From positions 1 through 64,000 of the forward strand of contig CAMYAE010000010.1 in the NCBI GenBank assembly GCA_947253655.1: 64,000 bases of DNA, given 5' to 3'. This stretch comes from an uncultured Bacteroidales bacterium. GTDB taxonomy: Bacteria; Bacteroidota; Bacteroidia; Bacteroidales; UBA932. Position numbers and translations under genes: made by a program. The notes under the pieces were generated by a model. It had not been told where the DNA came from. It saw nothing but the letters and a program-made list of their open reading frames with translations, and ran no database searches. Of this stretch, positions 39,674 through 48,491 are shown piece after piece (the first letter of the stretch is position 1; every line of letters begins with the position of its first letter).

Positions 39674-40141
39674 CTATTTGAATACAATATATGGCATTAC
39701 CGAATTGATTTCAGTCATCGGGAATGTATCTTTATGATTTACAGACACCTTCTTTTTTTTGCCTTCTACGGCTTCAGACGTTTCATATTCCAGACCTATA
39801 CTGTCGGCATCAGCCTGCATCAGGCGTCCTATGATTTTGCGGCCGCCCTTGAATTTCACCTCAACCATTGTCCCGACAGCCTTTACAAATTGTTTCAAGA
39901 CCTTGAACGGCTGGTCAAGCCCCGCTGAAGTCACTGTCAGCGAGTAGTCTTCTTTATCCTTGTCGAATAAGCCGATGAAAGCATTGTTGACAGCGATGCA
40001 GTCGTCCATGTCCACATTTCCGTCTTCGGACTCTATGGCAAGGGTTATGTCATTGTCTTTGCTTATATGAATATCCACAATAAAGCAGCCTCTGGCAATG
40101 ACAGCGGCTTCAATCTCTTTTCTTATAAGAATTGCGTCCAT
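39674..40141 (-). CDS. rimP: Ribosome maturation factor RimP
   Basis: This 155-residue protein assists 30S subunit assembly. It shows the RimP layout: an N-terminal alpha/beta domain with GCFIVDIHIS and VDMDDCIAVNNAF, the motif YSLTVTSAGLDQPF, and a C-terminal SH3-like domain (GRKIIGRLMQADADSIGL). It is first in the operon and has a full Bacteroidota promoter upstream. Confidence 0.95.
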   Translation of the reverse strand: MDAILIRKEIEAAVIARGCFIVDIHISKDNDITLAIESEDGNVDMDDCIAVNNAFIGLFDKDKEDYSLTVTSAGLDQPFKVLKQFVKAVGTMVEVKFKGGRKIIGRLMQADADSIGLEYETSEAVEGKKKKVSVNHKDTFPMTEINSVMPYIVFK

Positions 40142-40196
40142 ATCTCTTAAAAAACGAAGATAGGAGACTCTCCGTCCCCTATCTCTTTCACGACTA

Positions 40197-40227
40197 CAAA
40201 GATATGAATAATATGCGTAAAATCAAA
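40197..40227 (-). promoter_or_regulatory. Promoter of the rimP-nusA-infB operon
   Basis: The minus strand has TTTG (40224-40227), 19 bases, then TATCTTTG (40197-40204): a complete -33/-7 promoter about 56 bases before rimP. The divergent gap (40142-40317) holds nothing else I can name. Confidence 0.75.
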
Positions 40228-40317
40228 ACATGTATTGATTTTGCCAAAATCCCTATCAATTATTTCCGTTTTTGAGTTAAATGTCGTTAATTTGTAAACT
40301 ATTAAATTTATATACGT

Positions 40318-41319
40318 ATGGAATATACCGCGAGGCAGTTGGCACATGTCCTGAAAGGCACGGTAGAAGGTGATCCTCAGGCCAAAGTGACTGATTTTGC
40401 AAAGATTGAGCACGGAAAACCCGGAAAACTATGTTTTTACGCTAACCCGAAATATGAACAGTATGTATATACATGCAAGGCCAGCATTCTGCTTGTAAAC
40501 AAAGATTTCAAACCAACAGCTCCGGTTACGCCGACATTGGTCAGAGTTGACGATGCCTATTCGGCATTAGCGGAACTTTTGAAGCATGTTGCGACCCAGC
40601 GCAGGACGGACAAGCGTCACAGAGGATTTAGATCTTCGTGGTTTCTCACGACCAAATTCGGGAAAAAAGTCTATCTCGGAAGTCATTCTTACGTCGGTCA
40701 CCATGCCGAAGTGGGGGACTATACCAAAATTTATGAAAATGTCTATGTGGGAGACAACACCAAGATAGGAAAGCGTTGCATCATCTATCCGGGAGTGTGT
40801 ATATATCCCGGAATGGTAATAGGTGACAATGTGATCATACATTCCAATGCCGTCATCGGTGCCGACGGTTTCGGAAATGCGCCTCAGGCCGACGGCACTT
40901 GGGAGAAGATAGAGCATCTCGGCAATGTGATAATAGGTGACAATGTGGAAATAGGCGCCGGCACCACTATCGACAAGTCTGAAATGGAGTCCACTATTAT
41001 CGGAAACGGAGTCAAGATTGACAACCTTTGCCAGATTGCCCATAATGTACAGATAGGGGACAATACCGTAATGGCGGCACAATGCGGGATAGCCGGTTCA
41101 ACCAAAATCGGGAAGAACTGCATTATAGCCGGACAGGTCGGGATAGCCGGACATTTGGTCATTGCCGACAATACCAAAATCGGGGCGCAGGCCGGTGTGA
41201 TCGGAAATGTCAGAAAATCGGGAGAGGCGCTTCTCGGCTCGCCTGCCATTCCTATTAAGACTTATATGAGAAGCTACGCTATGTTCAAGCAGCAAGGCGA
41301 GGCATCGAACGGAAAATAA
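40318..41319 (+). CDS. lpxD: UDP-3-O-acylglucosamine N-acyltransferase LpxD
   Basis: This 333-residue cytoplasmic enzyme adds the N-linked hydroxyacyl chain in lipid A synthesis. An N-terminal uridine-binding domain (about 1-100) precedes a left-handed beta-helix of hexapeptide repeats (for example [39 protein letters not shown], where the His is the family's catalytic one). A C-terminal helix closes it. It starts the lpxD-lpxC-lpxA cluster. Confidence 0.96.
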   Translation: MEYTARQLAHVLKGTVEGDPQAKVTDFAKIEHGKPGKLCFYANPKYEQYVYTCKASILLVNKDFKPTAPVTPTLVRVDDAYSALAELLKHVATQRRTDKRHRGFRSSWFLTTKFGKKVYLGSHSYVGHHAEVGDYTKIYENVYVGDNTKIGKRCIIYPGVCIYPGMVIGDNVIIHSNAVIGADGFGNAPQADGTWEKIEHLGNVIIGDNVEIGAGTTIDKSEMESTIIGNGVKIDNLCQIAHNVQIGDNTVMAAQCGIAGSTKIGKNCIIAGQVGIAGHLVIADNTKIGAQAGVIGNVRKSGEALLGSPAIPIKTYMRSYAMFKQQGEASNGK

Positions 41320-41330
41320 AATATTTTTAT

Positions 41331-41338
41331 TATCTTTG
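41331..41338 (+). promoter_or_regulatory. Candidate internal promoter before lpxC
   Basis: TATCTTTG matches TAnnTTTG and lies 31 bases upstream of the lpxC start. It would allow lpxC-lpxA expression independent of lpxD. Confidence 0.5.
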
Positions 41339-41369
41339 CCGACCATTAATAATCAAAGACATTATATAA

Positions 41370-42272
41370 ATGTATCAGCATACAGTATATAATACATACG
41401 AATTCGAGGGCAAAGGTCTTCATACAGGCTTGATGTCAAAAGTCAGGATAAAGCCGGCTTCTGAAGATACGGGTCTTACATTTATAAGGACGGACCTTGA
41501 CGGAGTTGTTATCGAGGCACTCGCAGAGAATGTCACCAATACGGCAAGGAGCACTACCATTTCAAAAAACGGGGCGGAAGTCCATACAATAGAGCATATA
41601 GTATCTGCACTTACCGGAATGGGAGTGGATAATGCCATAATTGAAATAGATAATTGCGAGGTCCCTATTCTTGACGGCAGTGCGAGCTATTATGTCAAGG
41701 CTATTGCCAAGGACGGCATAAGGCAGCAGAAGGCAGAGAGAAAGTATATCAATATATCTGAGCCGATTGAAATCAAGGATGAGAAATCCGGGTCCTATGT
41801 GCGGATAGAGCCGGCAGACAGACCTTCAATTGATGTTACTATAGATTTCGGCTCCAAAGTCCTCGGCGTGCAGACGGCTCATTGGGATGAAAGCGTGGAT
41901 TATGCAACCCAAGTGGGCGTATGCCGTACCTTTGTGTTTTTTCATGAAATCGAATACCTTTTCTCAAACAATATGATCAAGGGCGGAGATGTGGACAATG
42001 CGATTGTAATTGTCGAGCATCCTGTCTCTCAGGAGCAGTTGGAAAGAATGTCCAAGTTGTTCAACCGCAACGCTCTCTGTATAGAAAAAGGTTATCTTAA
42101 CAATCTTGAATTATATTTCCCAAATGAATGCGGGAGGCATAAGCTTCTGGATATGATAGGGGATATGCGTCTTGTCGGCGGATACCTCAACGCGAAAATC
42201 ACCGCTTTCAAGCCGGGACATACCATAAACACCAATGCTGCAAAGGCTGTACGAAGAGCCTTTGCGATTTAA
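41370..42272 (+). CDS. lpxC: UDP-3-O-acyl-GlcNAc deacetylase LpxC, not fused to FabZ
   Basis: This 300-residue zinc deacetylase catalyses the committed step of lipid A synthesis. Zinc ligands are visible: His76 in HTIEHIVSALTG, and His257 and Asp261 in GRHKLLDMIGD. His284 in KPGHTINTN is the catalytic base. In most Bacteroidota LpxC is fused to the dehydratase FabZ, giving a protein of about 460 residues. Here the frame ends with TAA right after the LpxC domain and lpxA begins 11 bases later, so no FabZ domain is present. The length equals the single-domain enzyme of Proteobacteria. Confidence 0.95.
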   Translation: MYQHTVYNTYEFEGKGLHTGLMSKVRIKPASEDTGLTFIRTDLDGVVIEALAENVTNTARSTTISKNGAEVHTIEHIVSALTGMGVDNAIIEIDNCEVPILDGSASYYVKAIAKDGIRQQKAERKYINISEPIEIKDEKSGSYVRIEPADRPSIDVTIDFGSKVLGVQTAHWDESVDYATQVGVCRTFVFFHEIEYLFSNNMIKGGDVDNAIVIVEHPVSQEQLERMSKLFNRNALCIEKGYLNNLELYFPNECGRHKLLDMIGDMRLVGGYLNAKITAFKPGHTINTNAAKAVRRAFAI

Positions 42273-42283
42273 TTTTATTGTAT

Positions 42284-43096
42284 ATGATTACTATTCACCC
42301 ACTTGCTACTGTTAGCCCTAAAGCTAAAATAGGCGATAATGTAGAAATTGGACCTTATGCTTTTGTAGATGACGATGTGGAAATAGGCGAGGGGTGCAAA
42401 ATCCTGCCACATGCCGTTATATTCAAATATGTGAAAATCGGGAAGAATTGCGAAATCTTTCCGGGAGCCGTAATCGGAGCGATTCCCCAGGATTTGAAAT
42501 TCGAGGGTGAGGTGACCTATGTGGAAATAGGCGATAATGTGACAATCCGCGAATGCGCTACTATCAATAGAGGTACCAAGGCCAGCGGAAAGGGCGTTAC
42601 CAAGATTGGCAGCGACACCCTTATAATGTCTTATGTGCATGTGGCTCATGACTGTCATGTCGGCAAGCATTGCATACTTGTAAGTTATGTGGGAATAGCA
42701 GGGGAGACGGACGTCGATGATTGGGTAATTCTCGGCGGAGGAGCGATGGCACACCAGTTTTCAAGAATCGGTTCCCATGCAATGGTCGGCGGCGGGTCAA
42801 AGATCAATAAGGACATTCCGCCTTACATCCTTTGCGGGAGAGATCCTATATGTTATGCCGGAGTTAATATCGTAGGCCTTAGAAGAAGAGGCTTCTCGTC
42901 CGATGTCATAAGGAATATAAAAGATATATACGATACAATCTATTTTCAGGGATATAATATCACGGACGGCTGCTCCAAGGTTGAAGCCGGTTTCCCTCAG
43001 TCTGAGGAAAGAGATAATATTCTTAATTTCATCAGAGGCTCAAAACGCGGGATAATCAGAGGCAACGAAGCAAATGAAAAGGGTGCTATAGAATAG
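42284..43096 (+). CDS. lpxA: UDP-N-acetylglucosamine acyltransferase LpxA
   Basis: This 270-residue enzyme performs the first lipid A step, O-acylation of UDP-GlcNAc. It is a left-handed beta-helix of hexapeptide repeats with INRGTKASGKGVTKIG and the active-site stretch HVAHDCHVGKHCIL. The helical C-terminus includes YAGVNIVGLRRRGFS. The ATG at 42284 was chosen; a TTG two codons earlier is also in frame. The stop overlaps the start of the next gene. Confidence 0.95.
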   Translation: MITIHPLATVSPKAKIGDNVEIGPYAFVDDDVEIGEGCKILPHAVIFKYVKIGKNCEIFPGAVIGAIPQDLKFEGEVTYVEIGDNVTIRECATINRGTKASGKGVTKIGSDTLIMSYVHVAHDCHVGKHCILVSYVGIAGETDVDDWVILGGGAMAHQFSRIGSHAMVGGGSKINKDIPPYILCGRDPICYAGVNIVGLRRRGFSSDVIRNIKDIYDTIYFQGYNITDGCSKVEAGFPQSEERDNILNFIRGSKRGIIRGNEANEKGAIE

Positions 43097-43746
43097 TGCT
43101 CCTCTCTACCGCATATTTCCCTCCGGTATCATGGTTTGCCGCTATGGCAAAGGATTTCACCTTGTCACCGGACAAGGCTGTTCCTGCCGTTGTATACATA
43201 GAGGCTTGTGAAAATTACCAGAAGCAGTCGTACCGGAACAGGTGCAGGTTTTTTTCGGCGAACGGGGCGGAAAATCTAAATGTGCCGGTGGTGCATGAAA
43301 ACGGTACTTTCAAATGGCCTATTACCCGAATAAAAGTGGACTATTCCGTGCCATGGATTCACAAGACCGAGCGGGCTCTAACTTCTGCATACGACTCCTC
43401 CCCGTTTTTTGAATATTACAAGGATTCTATATTTGAGATTCTCGAATCCAAGCCGGAATATCTATGGGATCTTAATATGAGGCTGATAAAATTGATTGCC
43501 GGCAAAATCGGTATCGCCGTAGATCTAAGACCCACAGAAACTTATGAGCCTGAAGGCTCCGGGCTGTATGGGAAAGATCTCCGTAATGCCATTCATCCAA
43601 AGAGAGCGAACACTGTGCTTTCGGAACTGAAATTGGAAAAGCCGTATTACCAGGTCTTTTCCGGGAAATACGGCTTTATTCAAGATTTGTCCGTAATAGA
43701 CCTTCTTTTCTGCGAAGGTCCCGATTCTATATCTTTCTTAAAGTGA
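43096..43746 (+). CDS. WbqC-like family protein
   Basis: This 216-residue protein resembles the WbqC family: LLSTAYFPPVSWF at the N-terminus, NYQKQSYRNRCRF and IKVDYSVPWIHKTERALTSAYDSSPFFEYY in the middle. Some WbqC proteins occur in O-antigen clusters; the reaction is not established. The start is GTG at 43096, one base inside the lpxA stop (TAGTG). The first downstream Met would delete the conserved N-terminus. The stop abuts the stop of the convergent membrane protein gene. Confidence 0.8.
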   Translation: MLLSTAYFPPVSWFAAMAKDFTLSPDKAVPAVVYIEACENYQKQSYRNRCRFFSANGAENLNVPVVHENGTFKWPITRIKVDYSVPWIHKTERALTSAYDSSPFFEYYKDSIFEILESKPEYLWDLNMRLIKLIAGKIGIAVDLRPTETYEPEGSGLYGKDLRNAIHPKRANTVLSELKLEKPYYQVFSGKYGFIQDLSVIDLLFCEGPDSISFLK

Positions 43747-45375
43747 TCAGAATCTCCATCCTAATGTCATAACAATGTCCACAAGGTGGGATTTTACCAA
43801 CACTTCAGGTGATGCGGTGTCCTTTATATAATTGCCGTAAGGGTAGAAGTATTCGTTCGCCTTTATCATATATCTGCCAGTAAGATCGCAGAAGAACGAC
43901 TCCTTTGAACTATAGCCGAAGCCTGCGGCAAATGAATGTGAATAAGCCTTAGGAACTTTCTTCACTCCGTCCTCCATATATCTTTCGGCAGGTGTGTAAA
44001 GATTGTAGCCGGCTCTTAGTGCAAATTCCGGAGTGACTTTGAACTCTCCGCCGAGTCTCAGCATATGCGAGATCCCGTAACTGTCTTTAATTGCATTGTT
44101 CACATCGGCGAAATTGTCGGAATAGTTGTAGTCGCTTTCCTTGAATTTCATCAAACTGTAATCGCTCATTTCGTAGTCGGCGCTTATCAGACCTCTGCTG
44201 AAAGTGTATGCAGCTCCGAGATTGAGCCTGAAAGGTGAAATAAGCCGGTATTCATAGGTGCCCTCCGTGCTCTTTGCCTGGCTGTCAAAATTCGAATTGC
44301 TGAAATGTGTGTCTCCGGCGCACTGATAGGTTTCCCTGATGAAAGTTGAAGTCGGTGTCTGGATTGCTCCTCCGAAACGCAGCCCTTGAACCGGCACGAA
44401 AATAAAACCGAACTTCCCGTATGCTCCACTGCCGTTCATCCTGATTGTCTGTCGGAAGCGGAAATCGCTGAACCTGACCTTGACGGGACCTCCGTTCTGT
44501 TCGAATTCTATATCGAAATTAGGATTGTTGAGGTCTGCTGCTTCCTTATAATATGAGGCAAAGTCAGAAGAAATCGTAATTATTCCCAGATTGGCACCTA
44601 TGTAGAACATATCGGAGAAATTGAATCCTACATTGAACGACATATCGTATTTTGAGCCGCTGCGGTCCCTGCCGTATCTCTGATCCAGCATGCCTGCTGT
44701 CTCGATTTTGTTGCCGCTATATATTTTTTCTGTCGTTCCCACGTATTGGGTATTCGAGCCTCCGAATGTGGCTATCATGCCGGATTTGTAACCGACTATG
44801 GCGTCCCAGGTGTATGGATATACGGAATTGATATAGTCAGCCTTGTCGAGTATTGCCGCGTCAAGCCCTTTGTCGCTGGCGTAAGCTGCAAGTTCGCCCA
44901 AAAACGAAGTCTTGTCGGTGCTTCCGCCGGCAACCATATTATCCATATAATAGTTGCTGGCATTGCCCACAAAGCCGAAGGTAATGTTTTTCAGACCTCC
45001 ATTCCTCTTTGTGTCAAAATTGAGGACGGCTCCGAAATTCGGCATTATGAAATTCGTCTTGCTGTTTTTTATTGCAGGATCATAAGCCCCGTTTGCGGAG
45101 GGGTTGCCGTTGTATTGTGAGCTGCTTGTTATTATGCTTATCCCCGGAGTTATAGTGAATTGGGTAAAGTTATTGACGGCAGAGCCTGCCGGATTCAGTC
45201 CGATAGACCCCAAATCACCTCCCAATGCAGTCACGGCATTTCCCAAACCAATGCTTCTGGCAGTGCCGTAATAATTGTTGTTGCTTAACCTGAAAGCATC
45301 GGAAGAGTTTTGGGCAAAAGCGCTAACGGAGAATATAGTAGCCGCCAACGCAGTAACTGTAATTATCTTGTTCAT
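43747..45375 (-). CDS. Outer-membrane beta-barrel protein, OmpP1/FadL type
   Basis: This 542-residue protein has a signal peptide (1-21, ending AFAQ). Its mature N-terminus resembles the OmpP1/FadL/TodX group: GTARSIGLGNAVTALGG, then DLGSIGLNPAGSAV. The protein is rich in alternating beta-strand sequence and ends in aromatic Phe (TLGWRF) as outer-membrane barrels do. FadL-type proteins move hydrophobic compounds across the outer membrane; the substrate here is unknown. It lies 48 bases after the Tyr/Trp-rich lipoprotein gene on the same strand and is likely co-transcribed with it. Confidence 0.8.
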   Translation of the reverse strand: MNKIITVTALAATIFSVSAFAQNSSDAFRLSNNNYYGTARSIGLGNAVTALGGDLGSIGLNPAGSAVNNFTQFTITPGISIITSSSQYNGNPSANGAYDPAIKNSKTNFIMPNFGAVLNFDTKRNGGLKNITFGFVGNASNYYMDNMVAGGSTDKTSFLGELAAYASDKGLDAAILDKADYINSVYPYTWDAIVGYKSGMIATFGGSNTQYVGTTEKIYSGNKIETAGMLDQRYGRDRSGSKYDMSFNVGFNFSDMFYIGANLGIITISSDFASYYKEAADLNNPNFDIEFEQNGGPVKVRFSDFRFRQTIRMNGSGAYGKFGFIFVPVQGLRFGGAIQTPTSTFIRETYQCAGDTHFSNSNFDSQAKSTEGTYEYRLISPFRLNLGAAYTFSRGLISADYEMSDYSLMKFKESDYNYSDNFADVNNAIKDSYGISHMLRLGGEFKVTPEFALRAGYNLYTPAERYMEDGVKKVPKAYSHSFAAGFGYSSKESFFCDLTGRYMIKANEYFYPYGNYIKDTASPEVLVKSHLVDIVMTLGWRF

Positions 45376-45423
45376 TTCAATAATTTTCTTGTTTTTGTAA
45401 ACGGTAATTGTGCCTGGTTCAGG

Positions 45424-46851
45424 TTACCTTCTGTATCCGCCACCGGAGCTTCCACCGGAACGGGAGTATCCGCCACCGGAGCTTGAAGACGAACCTCCTC
45501 CGTAGCTCCCGCCACTGCTCCTGCTATAGCTTCCGGAAGAGGAGCTGCTCGATGATGATGACGAGCTTGATGAACTCCTGTAACTTCCCCCACTGCTCCT
45601 GCTATAGCCTCCTGATGATGAGCCGCCTCCGCTGTAACTTCCGCCGCTACTCCTCCTATAACTTCCGGACGAACTTGATGAACTACCGTAGCTACCTGAT
45701 GAACTTGATCTGCTATAGCTACCGGAACCTCTTGAGTATCCGGACGATGAACCGCTTGATGATGACGGCCTGCGGTAGGAAGCAGAGCTGTTGCTTCTCT
45801 GGTAGCTGTCGCTGTAACTGCCTCTGCTCCTTGAAGTAGAGCTGCCGCTTGACGGGCTTCTGCGGACAGTCGTATTGCCCGAAGATCTGCTATATGAGCT
45901 ACCTGTCGAATTGCGGACGCTGCCGCTTCGGCTGACATTTTGTCCTGGAGCCCTTCTTACTGTTGAGGTACCTGTTCTGTCTGTCAATGTGGCAGATGTT
46001 CTTGAGGCAGTTCCTCCTGCCACCCTCCTGTATGATGTCTGTCCTCCCTGGCGATATGCCGGATTGGTGCTTAGCCTGCTGTTGCCGCCGGATCTGCGTA
46101 CCGTAGAACTGTATGAGCCCATAAGATCTCCCCTGGAACTCCTTGTGACGGCATCGCGTGAACCCCAGCTTCTGCCATATCCCAAATCTTCTCTTGTCCC
46201 GGAGTAGCCTCTGTAATATCCTCCATACCAAGGGTCATAGCAGCCGTAATACCCGTCCCACCAAGGATTATAGTAGCCGTAATATCCTCCGTAATATCCT
46301 CTGTAGTAGCCACCCCAGTAGCCGGGACCGTACCATGAGTCGTAATACCATGGGTAATAGCCCCATGAGCCATAGTACCATGGATCCCAACGCCAGTCGT
46401 AGTATCTCCATGGGCTGTATATGCCGGAATAATACCAAGGACTTCCCCAATACCATGAATCATAATACCATGGGTCCGACCAGATACTTGAATATCCCCA
46501 TGAGGCATACGGGGCAAAGCCTAAATACAGGTCAATAGACGGGTTGGTGTCATAGACCGTAACTGTGGTGTTATTGCCGCTGTTGAATTTGAGTTGCACA
46601 GACCTGTTGTCCGGAACGATAATAGTATCCCGGCCGGAATCGTTGAAAAGATAGATTTCGGATTGTTTGGTCTGATTTACAAGTGCCTGCAATTCTTCGT
46701 CGGAGACTGCAGCCACTGTTGTATTTCCGGTCTTAGGTCTATAGTAGATTCCGTCCTGATATTGCTGTCCGGATGAAGCGAACTGTGCGGATGAACCGCA
46801 CGCAGAGACCGCAAGCAATGCCGTCAGCCAAAGAGTGATGTTCGTTTTCAT
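45424..46851 (-). CDS. Tyr/Trp-rich, Ser-rich low-complexity lipoprotein
   Basis: The ATG at 46851 gives a 475-residue lipoprotein with lipobox LLAVSAC (Cys18). The frame stays open upstream to 47022, but that start lacks a signal peptide at the N-terminus. Residues 24-110 are ordinary and may fold. Residues 120-216 contain 48 Tyr or Trp out of 97, in units such as SDPWYYDSWYWGSPWYY. From about 230 the chain is Ser/Gly/Arg-rich with repeated SYSRSSGG and a run of 14 Ser. Similar proteins in Bacteroidales have been labelled vitellogenin-like without functional evidence. I see no catalytic motif; a surface-exposed, disordered or self-associating protein is likely. Confidence 0.75.
   Translation of the reverse strand: MKTNITLWLTALLAVSACGSSAQFASSGQQYQDGIYYRPKTGNTTVAAVSDEELQALVNQTKQSEIYLFNDSGRDTIIVPDNRSVQLKFNSGNNTTVTVYDTNPSIDLYLGFAPYASWGYSSIWSDPWYYDSWYWGSPWYYSGIYSPWRYYDWRWDPWYYGSWGYYPWYYDSWYGPGYWGGYYRGYYGGYYGYYNPWWDGYYGCYDPWYGGYYRGYSGTREDLGYGRSWGSRDAVTRSSRGDLMGSYSSTVRRSGGNSRLSTNPAYRQGGQTSYRRVAGGTASRTSATLTDRTGTSTVRRAPGQNVSRSGSVRNSTGSSYSRSSGNTTVRRSPSSGSSTSRSRGSYSDSYQRSNSSASYRRPSSSSGSSSGYSRGSGSYSRSSSSGSYGSSSSSSGSYRRSSGGSYSGGGSSSGGYSRSSGGSYRSSSSSSSSSSSSSSGSYSRSSGGSYGGGSSSSSGGGYSRSGGSSGGGYRR
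45513..45608. repeat. Internal repeats in the Ser-rich lipoprotein gene
   Basis: The 18-base string CACTGCTCCTGCTATAGC occurs at 45513-45530 and 45591-45608, 78 bases apart, encoding copies of SYSRSSGG. Degenerate copies extend through 45424-45900. The repeats are coding and keep the frame. Confidence 0.7.
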
Positions 46852-46887
46852 AATTGAATCTCCTATAATAAAATTAATAATAATTCG

Positions 46888-46895
46888 TATATTTG
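46888..46895 (+). promoter_or_regulatory. -7 box of the proS operon
   Basis: TATATTTG matches the consensus and is followed by a small hairpin (GCCGC/GCGGC, 46899-46913). The leader to proS would be about 100 bases. Confidence 0.5.
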
Positions 46896-47003
46896 TCTGC
46901 CGCTTTATGCGGCTAAATAGGTCAAAATGCAATATTCGTACCTTATTATTATATACAAGGATAAAAATAATATTTATTAAAAACAAAAATACGAATCTTA
47001 AAT

Positions 47004-48482
47004 ATGGCAGATTATATTTCAAAAAGATCGGAAAACTACTCGCAATGGTATAATGATCTGATAATTAAAGCGGATTTGGCGGAACAGTCCGCCGTGAGGG
47101 GCTGTATGGTTATAAAGCCTTACGGCTATGCCATTTGGGAGAAGATGCAGCGAATCTTGGACGATATGTTCAAGGCAACGGGGGTGCAGAACGCATATTT
47201 CCCGCTTTTTATTCCGAAATCTTTTTTCAGCAAGGAAGCCGAGCATGTCGCCGGCTTTGCAAAGGAGTGTGCAGTGGTGACGCATCATCGCCTTATGAAC
47301 TCCCCGGACGGAAAGGGAGTGGTCGTGGACCCCGAAGCAAAACTTGAGGAGGAACTTATAGTCAGACCTACATCGGAAACGATAATATGGAGCACCTACA
47401 AGAATTGGATAACCTCTTGGAGAGATCTCCCGATATTGTGCAACCAATGGGCTAACGTTGTACGTTGGGAGATGCGCACGAGACTGTTCTTGCGTACTGC
47501 AGAGTTCCTTTGGCAGGAGGGGCATACGGCACATGCCACTGCGGAAGAGGCTAAGGCCGAAGCTGTGCAAATGGTGAATGTCTATGCCGATTTTGCAAGA
47601 AAATATATGGCAATGCCGGTGATAGTCGGCCACAAGAGCCCTAACGAAAGATTTGCAGGAGCTTTGGACACACTGACAATCGAGGCTATGATGCAGGACG
47701 GAAAAGCTCTACAGGCCGGGACCTCCCATTTCCTCGGTCAGAATTTCGCAAAATCTTTCGATGTGCAGTTTACAGACAAGGAGGGCAGGCAGCAATATGT
47801 ATGGGCTACTTCCTGGGGTGTTTCCACTCGTCTTATGGGAGCACTTATAATGGCTCACGGAGATGATAACGGTCTCGTTCTGCCTCCGGCTCTCGCCCCT
47901 ATACAGGTGGTCATGGTACCTATTTTCAAGACAGCCGAAGAGCATACGGCAATTCTTGAAAAAATGGATGCTCTTAAAAAAGCCCTTGAGAGCAAGGGAC
48001 ATAGCGTTAAAATAGATGATAGGGACACCCTGCGTCCGGGATTTAAATTCGCCGAATGGGAATTGAAAGGCGTCCCTGTTAGGTTGGCCATGGGCCCTCG
48101 AGATTTGCAGAACGGCACTGTGGAGGTTCACAGGCGCGACACCCTCGAAAAGAGCACCGTTGCTCTTGAAGGTCTTGAAAACTCAATAGAATCTCTATTG
48201 GATGATATTCAGAAAGGAATATATGAGAAAGCCTTGACATTCCGCGAGAATAATGTGGAGAGCTGCGACAGCTGGGATGAATTCAAGGAGAAGATTCAGA
48301 CAGGCAAATTCCTGCTCTGTCATTGGGACGGCACTGCCGAGACCGAGCAGAAGATAAAAGATGAGACAAAGGCCACAATCAGATGTATTCCTGTGGACAG
48401 TTATGTCGTGCAGGAGGAGGGCAAGGACATTTATTCAGGCAAGCCTTCAAAGCAGAGGGTTGTGTTCGCAATATCTTATTAA
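47004..48482 (+). CDS. proS: Prolyl-tRNA synthetase (archaeal/eukaryotic type)
   Basis: This 492-residue class II synthetase charges tRNA-Pro. It lacks the editing insertion of the bacterial type and has the short archaeal-type architecture. Motif 1 lies in the [10 protein letters not shown] region, motif 2 in [26 protein letters not shown] and motif 3 in [19 protein letters not shown]. The anticodon-binding domain starts [11 protein letters not shown], and the end is the C-terminal Tyr (FAISY) typical of this type. It leads a proS-DUF3078-tilS operon. Confidence 0.97.
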   Translation: MADYISKRSENYSQWYNDLIIKADLAEQSAVRGCMVIKPYGYAIWEKMQRILDDMFKATGVQNAYFPLFIPKSFFSKEAEHVAGFAKECAVVTHHRLMNSPDGKGVVVDPEAKLEEELIVRPTSETIIWSTYKNWITSWRDLPILCNQWANVVRWEMRTRLFLRTAEFLWQEGHTAHATAEEAKAEAVQMVNVYADFARKYMAMPVIVGHKSPNERFAGALDTLTIEAMMQDGKALQAGTSHFLGQNFAKSFDVQFTDKEGRQQYVWATSWGVSTRLMGALIMAHGDDNGLVLPPALAPIQVVMVPIFKTAEEHTAILEKMDALKKALESKGHSVKIDDRDTLRPGFKFAEWELKGVPVRLAMGPRDLQNGTVEVHRRDTLEKSTVALEGLENSIESLLDDIQKGIYEKALTFRENNVESCDSWDEFKEKIQTGKFLLCHWDGTAETEQKIKDETKATIRCIPVDSYVVQEEGKDIYSGKPSKQRVVFAISY

Positions 48483-48491
48483 AATATATTT

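Noticed and set aside
45424..45900. Possible CRISPR or tandem-repeat array
   Set aside because: The repeats are irregular, keep the reading frame and encode SYSRSSGG-type peptides; there are no uniform spacers.
45372..45938. A 188-codon minus-strand frame rich in Ala, His and Val
   Set aside because: It is a different-frame shadow of the Ser-rich repeat of the lipoprotein gene, with repeat-driven composition and no domain.
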